The notes below the pieces were generated by a model, which saw nothing but the letters and a program-made list of their open reading frames with translations, was not told the origin of the DNA and ran no database searches. Shown here one piece after another: positions 57,628-64,000 of a stretch of 64,000 nt of DNA. The stretch is from Arminella tubonensis (lineage in GTDB: Bacteria > Pseudomonadota > Alphaproteobacteria > Rhizobiales > Rhizobiaceae): assembly GCF_003240585.1 (NCBI RefSeq), contig NZ_PCDP01000001.1, positions 310,001 to 374,000 of the forward strand, written 5' to 3'. The translations under genes were made by a program, and so were the position numbers. Positions within the stretch are counted from its first letter, which is position 1. Each line of letters opens with the position of its first letter.

Positions 57628-58212
57628 ATGTTTGACCCACGCGAAAAAATTGCACTTTTTATTGACGGCGCCAATCTTTACGCCGCATCCAAGAGCCTCG
57701 GCTTCGATATCGACTACCGCAAGCTCTTGAAAGCCTTTCAGAAAAGAGGCTATCTGCTCCGTGCCTACTACTACACGGCGCTGATCGAGGATCAGGAATA
57801 CTCGTCAATCCGCCCGCTGATCGACTGGCTTGACTACAACGGCTACAAGGTCGTCACCAAGCCCGCCAAGGAATTCACCGATTCCATGGGACGTCGCAAG
57901 ATCAAGGGCAATATGGACATCGAGCTTGCCATCGATGCCATGGAACAGTCCGAAACGGTCGATCACCTGGTGATTTTTTCCGGCGACGGCGACTTTACGA
58001 CGCTTGTCGAGGCACTGCAGCGGCGCGGCCGAAAGGTCTCGGTCATATCCACGATGGCAACCCAGCCTCCGATGATCGCCGATGATCTGCGTCGTCAGGC
58101 AGACCATTTCATCGACCTTATTTCCTTGAAGGCCGAAATCGGCAGGGATCCCTCCGAACGGCCTCAACGACAAGTTGAACCGGCGACGTCGAGCGGCGAA
58201 GTCGAAGAGTGA
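57628..58212 (+). CDS. NYN domain (LabA-like) putative ribonuclease
   Basis: A PIN-like NYN domain protein of 194 residues. Acidic residues characteristic of the fold are in FIDGANLYAA near residue 11, KGNMDIELAIDAM near 97 and IFSGDGDFTTLVEAL near 116. NYN proteins of this group probably cut RNA. The C-terminal 25 residues are polar. ATG 57613 would add five residues. It is a single plus-strand gene between rpoZ and the smpB group, converging with DUF3830. Confidence 0.88.
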   Translation: MFDPREKIALFIDGANLYAASKSLGFDIDYRKLLKAFQKRGYLLRAYYYTALIEDQEYSSIRPLIDWLDYNGYKVVTKPAKEFTDSMGRRKIKGNMDIELAIDAMEQSETVDHLVIFSGDGDFTTLVEALQRRGRKVSVISTMATQPPMIADDLRRQADHFIDLISLKAEIGRDPSERPQRQVEPATSSGEVEE

Positions 58213-58215
58213 TGT

Positions 58216-58632
58216 TCAGGCCATCGCCTCGAAGCTAATAGGCTGCGCGCCGTTCCATAAAACGCGTCGGCCCATTTCTTCGAGCTGTGCCTGGCCTTCG
58301 ATGACAGTCAGGAAGTGATTGCCGGCCAAAGTACCCATCTTGCTGGCGAACGACGAGCTGCCATAGGCAAACAGCAGTTCGGTTTCGCTGTGGCCGCCGG
58401 GATAAAGCAGAATGTCGCCGCGCGACGGGTGGCTCGTGTGGTTTTCAAAGCCGACGCCGAATTTGAAATCGCCTAGCGGCACCCACACCGCCTCGCCGCT
58501 CCAGCGTGAATGGATGGTCTTGTTGCGAAACGGCAGCAATGTCTCGAAGATGGCACAGGTCTGCGGCGCCTTATCGACCTCAAGTCGCGCAACGAAACTG
58601 ATGTCACCGACAGATATCCTTAGCCGCTCCAC
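58216..58632 (-). CDS. DUF3830 family (cyclophilin-like fold) protein
   Basis: A 138-residue protein of the DUF3830 family, with the cyclophilin-like pattern APQTCAIFETLLPF, HSRWSGEAVWVPLGDF and ENHTSHPSRGDILLYPGG. Its role is unknown. The start is GTG placed directly after the smpB stop with no spacer, so it is likely translated by coupling to smpB. The NYN gene converges on it with a 3-bp gap. Confidence 0.82.
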   Translation of the reverse strand: MERLRISVGDISFVARLEVDKAPQTCAIFETLLPFRNKTIHSRWSGEAVWVPLGDFKFGVGFENHTSHPSRGDILLYPGGHSETELLFAYGSSSFASKMGTLAGNHFLTVIEGQAQLEEMGRRVLWNGAQPISFEAMA

Positions 58633-59112
58633 TTAGCCGTGATCCTTAAGCACCCGGCTCTTCTGCCGGTTCCAATCACGCTCTTTCTCGGATTGACGCT
58701 TGTCGTGCAGCTTCTTGCCCTTGGCAAGCGCCAGCTCCAGCTTTGCCCTGCCCTGGTCGTTGAAATAGATCTTCAGCGGGATGAGCGTCATGCCCTCGCG
58801 GTTGATGCCGGTGCGCAGGCGACCGATTTCACGGGCGGAAAGTAGCAGCTTGCGGCGACGGCGCGGCTCGTGATTGAAGCGGTTGGCCTGCAGATATTCC
58901 GGCAGATAGGAATTGATCAACCAGATCTCGCCGCCCTCGTCCGACGCGTAGGACTCGGCAATGTTCGCCTTGCCTTCGCGCAGCGCCTTGACCTCGGTGC
59001 CCATCAACATGAGCCCGGCCTCGTAGGTGTCCATGATCTCGTAATTGTAGCGAGCCTTGCGGTTCTCGGCGACAATCTTCTTCACGACGCGTTGGCTGCC
59101 TTTGGGTGCCAT
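58633..59112 (-). CDS. smpB: SsrA-binding protein SmpB
   Basis: SmpB carries tmRNA to stalled ribosomes for trans-translation. The 159-residue protein has [24 protein letters not shown] near residue 11, [14 protein letters not shown] and a lysine/arginine-rich C-terminal tail. The family is unmistakable. It is 160 bp downstream of dapA, with a strong hairpin between. No ssrA gene was seen in the window. Confidence 0.95.
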   Translation of the reverse strand: MAPKGSQRVVKKIVAENRKARYNYEIMDTYEAGLMLMGTEVKALREGKANIAESYASDEGGEIWLINSYLPEYLQANRFNHEPRRRRKLLLSAREIGRLRTGINREGMTLIPLKIYFNDQGRAKLELALAKGKKLHDKRQSEKERDWNRQKSRVLKDHG

Positions 59113-59235
59113 GGCTTCTCTGTCCGTCCCTCAAATTACAGCGGCGACTTACGCAACAACGAGGCCGCGCAGCCACTGAACACTCTAAGCCCTAGATAGG
59201 CGAGTGCGACGTTCTTGTGAAGATGGCTGATGGAG

Positions 59236-59260
59236 AGAGGCGCGGCAAGGCCGCGTCTCT
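59236..59260 (-). terminator. Strong hairpin between dapA and smpB
   Basis: An 11-bp stem (AGAGGCGCGGC/GCCGCGTCTCT, one G-T pair) with a 3-base loop lies 13 bp after the dapA stop. The minus strand shows no T-run after it, so termination may need Rho, or the hairpin may stabilise the dapA mRNA end. Confidence 0.5.
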
Positions 59261-59272
59261 TTCGCTGATGCT

Positions 59273-60157
59273 TCAGTTCAAGAGGCCGGCATGACGCATG
59301 GCGCTATCGATTGCAGCTTCGGTGCTCGGCTCCAGTGTCGACAACAGCGGCGAGCGGACGTTGCGGCTCATGCGGCCAAGCTTGGCCAAGCCATACTTTG
59401 CTCCACACAGACCGGGCTCGAGGAAGATCGCCTTGTGCAGCGGCATCAGCCGATCCTGATAATCCAGCGCCTTGGCATAGTTGCCCGCAAGCGTTGCCGC
59501 CTGTAGTTCCGCACAGAGGCGCGGGGCTACATTTGCCGTCACCGAAATACAGCCGACGCCACCATGGGCGTTAAAGCCGAGGGCTGTCGCATCCTCACCC
59601 GACAATTGCCTGAACTCGTTGCCACAGGTGATGCGCTGCTCGGAAACACGCTCGATCTTGCCGGTCGCGTCCTTGACGCCGACAATGTTGCCGTAGGCCT
59701 TCGCAAGCGCCCCCATGGTCTCCGGCGTCATGTCGACGACCGAACGGCCGGGAATATTATAGATATAGATCGGCAGCCTCACCGCTTCGGCAATCGCTGC
59801 GAAGTGGGCGTAAAGGCCCTTCTGCGTCGGCTTGTTGTAATAGGGCGTGACGACGAGAACGGCGTCGGCACCGACCTTCTCGGCATGCAACGCCAGCTCG
59901 ATCGCCTCGCGCGTGTTGTTGGATCCTGCACCGGCCATCACGGGAACGCGCTTGCGCGCCACCTCGATGCAAAGTTCGACGACCCGTTTGTGTTCTTCAT
60001 GGGACAGGGTCGGCGATTCACCTGTGGTGCCGACGGGAACGAGCCCGCTGCTGCCTTCCGCGATCTGCCATTCGACGTGGGAAGCGAAAGATGTCTCGTC
60101 AACCTTGCCCATATCGGTGAAGGGCGTGACGAGAGCGGGAATGGATCCCCTGAACAT
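59273..60157 (-). CDS. dapA: 4-hydroxy-tetrahydrodipicolinate synthase
   Basis: DapA condenses pyruvate with aspartate semialdehyde in lysine and diaminopimelate synthesis. The 294-residue aldolase-family protein has GTTGESPTL near residue 44, [11 protein letters not shown] near 107, and the Schiff-base lysine in VGVKDATG near 161. ATG 60157 has GAGGAG upstream and fits the family start ([13 protein letters not shown]). It supplies peptidoglycan precursors; alr in this window supplies D-alanine. Confidence 0.94.
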   Translation of the reverse strand: MFRGSIPALVTPFTDMGKVDETSFASHVEWQIAEGSSGLVPVGTTGESPTLSHEEHKRVVELCIEVARKRVPVMAGAGSNNTREAIELALHAEKVGADAVLVVTPYYNKPTQKGLYAHFAAIAEAVRLPIYIYNIPGRSVVDMTPETMGALAKAYGNIVGVKDATGKIERVSEQRITCGNEFRQLSGEDATALGFNAHGGVGCISVTANVAPRLCAELQAATLAGNYAKALDYQDRLMPLHKAIFLEPGLCGAKYGLAKLGRMSRNVRSPLLSTLEPSTEAAIDSAMRHAGLLN

Positions 60158-60376
60158 GCAAGACTCCTCAAGGCCTGGCATTCACGCTTCAGCCGCATTC
60201 CATGATTATGAATCCGCGCACCATAAAGCGGCCTCTTGACTGCTACAAGCGCGCTTTGCATGGTTATGGGCAAAATCCGACATCATAATTGATCGAAATT
60301 TAGTGCCATCGCTAAGGTTTCATTAAGGAGCCACTCGGCAAATGGAAGGGGTCTGCTGTTTCGCGTGGGTACGGGC

Positions 60377-62440
60377 ATGAAAAAAACTGGTTTGTTCCTT
60401 TCTGTCGTCGGCCTGACCGCCGCGTGGAGCAGCTTTGCGGCAGAGCTGCCTGGCAAGAATCCCCCCGTTTCGGGCGCTAGAAACGTAACCGATGTGGCAA
60501 TGACGATGCCGGACACGCTTGTGACCGGATCGATCCCGCGCAGCTCCTCGATTGCGCCTGTCAGCGGCGACCTCAAAGCCGGCCTCGACGCTCTGTCCGA
60601 CAAGAAACCCCAGCAGGCACTTGCTGTCAGAAACGGCATGGCCGCAGGTTCTCTCGACCGACACATACTGACCTGGGCAATCGTGACTTCCGGCCTGCCG
60701 GGCGTTCCGTCCTCCGAGATCGCCGCGGCCGCGCGCGAACTTGCCGGCTGGCCAGGCCTCGGCGGGCTCCGCTCCAGTTCGGAACGGGCGCTCTACAACG
60801 AAAACCCACCCGCAGACGAGGTCCTTGCGGCATTCGGCAACACGCAGCCGGAAACGGCGCAGGGTGCCGTGGTCCTTTCGCGCGCCCTGGTCTCTCGCGG
60901 CCAAGCCGCACAGGCCACGAAGTTCATTCGCAAGATCTGGCGAACCGAGGGTCTCGACAAGCCCTTCGAGAACAAGGTGCTGGCCGAATTTTCCGGCCTG
61001 CTAACCCCCGCCGATCACAAGGCGCGAATGGATTATCTGCTTTATCGCGACCGGGCGGCCCAGGCGAAGCGCTTCAGCGACCTCGGCAAGGCGCAGTCGC
61101 TCTACAATGCCTGGGTGGCGGTCAACAACAAGTCAGCCAACGCCGGCGCGTTGTTGAGCTCGATCGACGCCAAGTGGAAAAGCGACCCGGCCTATCTGTT
61201 CATGCGGATCGAATATCTGCGCCGTCAGGACAAATATGACGAGGCGGCCGCTCTTCTGGCGCAGATGCCGCGCGACCGTGCGGCACTTATCGATCCGGGC
61301 CAATGGTGGAACGAACAGCGCATCGTCAGCCGGGGTCTGGCCGACGAGGGCAACTTCAAGGCTGCCTACCGGATTGCTGCCAGCAATGTTGCCGTAAGTC
61401 CGCAGGATGTGGGAGAAGCAGAATTCCATGCCGGCTGGTACGCGCTGCGTGGTTTGAATGACGGCGCAACGGCAGAAAAGCATTTCCAGAAGATCCTGCA
61501 GGTATCGAGCGGACCGATCTCCGTCTCGCGCGCCTGGTATTGGCTTGGGCGAGCAGCCGAAGGCGGCGGGCCCGGAAAAGCTGCGGATTTCTATGGCAAG
61601 GCCGCTGCTTTGCCGACGACGTTCTACGGCCAGTTGGCCGATGACCGACTTGGCCGCCGGACGCTCAATGTGACCTATCCGACGCCTACGACGGCAGATC
61701 GCCAGCGTTTTCAATCGCGCGAGGCCGTTCTGGCGATCTCGAGGCTCGAGGCGGCCGGGAACGGCTGGCGCGCCGACAGCCTCTATCGCGCGCTGGCGCA
61801 ACAGCTCCAGAGCCCCGGCGAAATCGCTATCCTGGCGGCGCGAGCCGAGAAATCCGGCAATCACCAGCTCTCTCTTCAAGTCGGGAAGATCGCCTATGGC
61901 CGCGGCGTCGACGTCGCAGCGCTTGCCTTCCCTATCGGCGTCATCCCCGACAATGCCAACATCGCCGGATCGGGCAAGGCGCTCGCCTATGCGATTGCTC
62001 GTCAGGAAAGCGCGTTCAACCCGCAGGCCGTCTCCTCGGCAAACGCTCGCGGCCTTCTCCAGCTGCTGCCGAAGACCGCGAAGGCCGTCGCCAGCCGCCA
62101 TGGCATCGCCTACTCCAAGGATCGCCTGACCGATGATGCCGGCTACAATGCGACGCTTGGCGCGCATTATCTCGGCGAACAGATCGATGCCTTCGGCGGC
62201 TCCTACATCCTGACTTTCATTGCCTACAATGCAGGCCCGAACAAGGTGCCGGAATGGATCGACCGTTATGGCGATCCGCGCGGCAAGTCGATCGACCAGG
62301 TCGTCGACTGGATCGAGCGCATCCCCTTCCCCGAAACCCGGAACTATGTCCAGCGTGTCATGGAAAACTACCAGGTTTACAAGGCGCGGCTCGGCCAGAA
62401 GACCGATATCGAGCAGGACCTGATCCGCGGTCGAGGCTGA
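60377..62440 (+). CDS. Soluble lytic murein transglycosylase (Slt70-like)
   Basis: A periplasmic enzyme of 687 residues that cuts peptidoglycan with formation of 1,6-anhydromuramic acid. A signal peptide lies at about 1-22. A long helical superhelix follows. The catalytic domain has the glutamate in RQESAFNPQAVSSANARGLLQ near residue 542 and IAYNAGPNKVPEWI near 617. Layout and length agree with Slt family 1A. ATG 60377 was chosen; 60365 (GTG) is possible. It is divergent from dapA. Confidence 0.92.
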   Translation: MKKTGLFLSVVGLTAAWSSFAAELPGKNPPVSGARNVTDVAMTMPDTLVTGSIPRSSSIAPVSGDLKAGLDALSDKKPQQALAVRNGMAAGSLDRHILTWAIVTSGLPGVPSSEIAAAARELAGWPGLGGLRSSSERALYNENPPADEVLAAFGNTQPETAQGAVVLSRALVSRGQAAQATKFIRKIWRTEGLDKPFENKVLAEFSGLLTPADHKARMDYLLYRDRAAQAKRFSDLGKAQSLYNAWVAVNNKSANAGALLSSIDAKWKSDPAYLFMRIEYLRRQDKYDEAAALLAQMPRDRAALIDPGQWWNEQRIVSRGLADEGNFKAAYRIAASNVAVSPQDVGEAEFHAGWYALRGLNDGATAEKHFQKILQVSSGPISVSRAWYWLGRAAEGGGPGKAADFYGKAAALPTTFYGQLADDRLGRRTLNVTYPTPTTADRQRFQSREAVLAISRLEAAGNGWRADSLYRALAQQLQSPGEIAILAARAEKSGNHQLSLQVGKIAYGRGVDVAALAFPIGVIPDNANIAGSGKALAYAIARQESAFNPQAVSSANARGLLQLLPKTAKAVASRHGIAYSKDRLTDDAGYNATLGAHYLGEQIDAFGGSYILTFIAYNAGPNKVPEWIDRYGDPRGKSIDQVVDWIERIPFPETRNYVQRVMENYQVYKARLGQKTDIEQDLIRGRG

Positions 62441-62526
62441 AGGCTACTCCCAAGGGAGTAGATTGTCGAAACTGCAAAAATGGCGTTACATCCTCGTCGG
62501 GGAATCAACGACCGAGGGCAGCGTCG

Positions 62527-63420
62527 ATGACCACCGACTACGAGATCGGCTTTCTTGCAAGGATATTCGAGGCATCGGACGGGCTGAAGCTCTATGCGCG
62601 TGACTACGGCCACGACAACCCGCTGACGGCAGATCGGCCGACTGTATTCTGTCTGCCGGGGCTGACGCGCAATTCGCGTGACTTCCACCAACTGGCACTT
62701 ATCCTCTCCAGCGACACGATCGCCCCACGCCGCGTCATCACGCTCGATGCGCGTGGCCGCGGGCTATCGGGCTGGGACGACGACAAGAGCCGTTACAATC
62801 TCAGCGTCGAAGCGGCGGACGTGCTGTCTGCCTGTGCGATTTTCGACGTGCCAGAGGCGGTGTTCATAGGGACATCTCGCGGCGGGTTGGTTCTGCATCT
62901 GCTTGCTACCCAGCGGCCGGACATCTTGAAGTCCGTTATTCTCAACGATATTGGGCCTGCCCTTGAGGTGGAGGGCCTGGCCGAGATCCGAGACTACCTC
63001 AACAGCGACAGGAGGCCTGTCAGCTGGGACGATGCGGCCGCAATCATCAGGGCCAACCACGGCGACAGCTTCACGATCCTCAACGATGAGGACTGGCTGG
63101 ATATGTGCCATGCGATCTACGCTGACATTGATGGAAAAGTCACCGCGGATTTCGACGCCGCGATTGCGCAGCAGATGACAGCGCTCGATCTGAGCAGACC
63201 CTTGCCGACGCTGTGGGAGCAGTTCGACGCGTTCGGCGGCATTTCGCTGATGACCATACGCGGCGAAAATTCGAAGCTTCTCTCCGTGGAAACGCTTGCA
63301 GAAATGGGGAAGCGGCACCCCGGCATGCTAGCCAAGACGGCAATCGGGCAAGGTCATGCGCCTATCCTGCACCTCGACGATTTGCCGTCGGCGATCCAGA
63401 GCTTCCTGTCGGCGAGTTGA
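62527..63420 (+). CDS. Alpha/beta-fold hydrolase
   Basis: A 297-residue hydrolase. The oxyanion-hole region CLPGLTRNSRDF lies near 42, LDARGRGLSGWD near 75, the nucleophile elbow GTSRGG (Ser near 116) and a C-terminal GHAPIL whose histidine completes the triad. The substrate is unknown. It starts 86 bp after the transglycosylase gene on the same strand. A hairpin after it is more likely to end the convergent porin transcript. Confidence 0.88.
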   Translation: MTTDYEIGFLARIFEASDGLKLYARDYGHDNPLTADRPTVFCLPGLTRNSRDFHQLALILSSDTIAPRRVITLDARGRGLSGWDDDKSRYNLSVEAADVLSACAIFDVPEAVFIGTSRGGLVLHLLATQRPDILKSVILNDIGPALEVEGLAEIRDYLNSDRRPVSWDDAAAIIRANHGDSFTILNDEDWLDMCHAIYADIDGKVTADFDAAIAQQMTALDLSRPLPTLWEQFDAFGGISLMTIRGENSKLLSVETLAEMGKRHPGMLAKTAIGQGHAPILHLDDLPSAIQSFLSAS

Positions 63421-63433
63421 CCAGCATAATTGC

Positions 63434-63465
63434 AAAAAGAATGGCCCGGCTGCTATGCCGGGCCA
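63434..63465 (-). terminator. Rho-independent terminator of the porin gene
   Basis: A perfect 9-bp stem TGGCCCGGC/GCCGGGCCA (63442-63450, 63457-63465) with a 6-base loop. Read on the minus strand it is followed by ATTCTTTTTGC, so it probably ends the porin transcript. It lies 33 bp past the porin stop and 21 bp past the convergent hydrolase stop. Confidence 0.85.
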
Positions 63466-63497
63466 CTCCTCCTGGGATCAATTAGAACGATACGAGC

Positions 63498-64000
63498 TTA
63501 GAAGCTGCGCTGGAAGCGAAGGATTCCGGCCCACTGATCCTGGTTGACGGAGTCGAAGTTCGTGTAGCTGACTTCAGGCGTCACGACCAAGCCCTTGACC
63601 ACGGTGTACTTGACGTTGGCAGTGGCTGCGAAAATCTTCGAGTCCGTATACGCGAGCTGCAGGTTGGCGTTCAGCTTGGCGTCGAAGGGTACGGTTACGC
63701 CGCCCCAAACAGCCCAGTCGCCCCAACCGCAAAGATCGCCGCGACCTACCGGGCAGGCCGACCGCGCCAGGTTCGTGCCGGCATACTGGTTAAGCTTCGA
63801 ACCATCCGTGTTCCAGCCACCCATCAGGAAGGCCTTGAAGACGCCGAAATCAGCATCGACGCGAGCCTTGATCGCGCCTTCTTCGACGATCGAATCATAA
63901 CCGCCAACAACCTTGAAGGACCAGTTGCCAGCCTTATAGCCGAGACCGAGAACGCCGTTCGGAGCGTATTGATTCGTCTTTGCAGTGACCCAAGCCGTGT
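63498..64000 (-). CDS. Outer-membrane porin (5' part beyond the window)
   Basis: The C-terminal 167 or so residues of a rhizobial general porin. Alternating hydrophobic strands such as GVLGLGYKAGNWSFKVVGGYDS, LNANLQLAYTDSKIFAATANVKY and VTPEVSYTNFDS, and a terminal phenylalanine (FQRSF), are typical of outer-membrane beta-barrels. Cysteines in ACPVGRGDLCGWG fit the extracellular loop of alphaproteobacterial porins. The frame stays open to the window edge, so the start and signal peptide are not seen. Confidence 0.88.
   Translation of the reverse strand, partial: TAWVTAKTNQYAPNGVLGLGYKAGNWSFKVVGGYDSIVEEGAIKARVDADFGVFKAFLMGGWNTDGSKLNQYAGTNLARSACPVGRGDLCGWGDWAVWGGVTVPFDAKLNANLQLAYTDSKIFAATANVKYTVVKGLVVTPEVSYTNFDSVNQDQWAGILRFQRSF

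Noticed and set aside
59113..59235. tmRNA (ssrA) gene near smpB
   Set aside because: The gap is too short and shows no tRNA-like ends or tag-coding region.

Overview
The window is about 64 kb of gene-dense, GC-rich alphaproteobacterial chromosome, most likely from Rhizobium or a close Rhizobiaceae relative. The evidence is the gene order (surA-pdxA-rsmA // gmk-yicC-mltG-fabF-acpP // fabG-fabD; rpsF-rpsR-DUF2232-rplI; lepB-rnc-era; rpoZ-rsh), the rhizobial intergenic palindromic repeats, a TIGR02301-type exported protein and a Rhizobium-type porin at the right edge. No phage, insertion sequence, CRISPR array, rRNA or tRNA was seen. This is core chromosome with small accessory insertions.

Layout. 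1-2.8 kb: end of surA, then pdxA and rsmA, closed by a repeat that fills the gap to gmk. 2.9-9.4 kb (minus): gmk, yicC, mltG and the fatty-acid genes fabF, acpP, fabG, fabD. 9.6-13.5 kb (plus): an aldo/keto reductase and the ribosomal operon rpsF-rpsR-DUF2232-rplI, which ends in a clear terminator. 13.5-17 kb: a palindromic repeat, then a marR-emrB-emrA-type efflux operon (minus) with a perfect palindrome at the marR start. 17.3-24.5 kb (plus): dnaB, alr, a ParDE-like toxin-antitoxin pair, radA, cvpA and purF. 24.6-31 kb (plus): an SDR, cysS, a DUF559 endonuclease, a GFA protein, proline iminopeptidase and cimA, with three copies of one inverted repeat between them. 31-38.7 kb: rarD, a LOG-family protein, a LysM protein with duplicated domains, an Atm1-type ABC exporter, and the phosphatidylethanolamine genes psd-pssA. 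38.8-47 kb: small and hypothetical genes, an amino-acid exporter, an SRAP peptidase, a NUDIX hydrolase, a tightly overlapping ygfZ/HD/phosphatase trio, a MscS channel and an EF-hand protein. 47.4-57.3 kb: MOSC protein, recO, two regulators, era-rnc-lepB, acpS, DUF2062, a small DUF3563-like gene, rsh and rpoZ. 57.6-64 kb: NYN protein, DUF3830, smpB, dapA, a lytic transglycosylase, an alpha/beta hydrolase and the 3' part of a porin gene.

How the genes relate. Most of the window is housekeeping: fatty-acid and phospholipid synthesis (fab genes, acpP, acpS, psd, pssA), ribosome biogenesis and RNA processing (rsmA, rnc, era, smpB, rpsF/R, rplI), replication and repair (dnaB, radA, recO, SRAP), cell-wall synthesis and turnover (alr, dapA, mltG, lytic transglycosylase, LysM protein) and the stringent response (rsh, rpoZ). 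The more unusual items are the DUF559 nuclease gene that begins five bases after an inverted repeat present three times within 4 kb, the toxin-antitoxin pair fused by overlaps into the alr-radA interval with a non-canonical toxin start, a two-cysteine micro-ORF ahead of cysS, tandem hairpins inside the ribosomal-protein operon, and a LysM protein built from a duplicated uncharacterised helical module.
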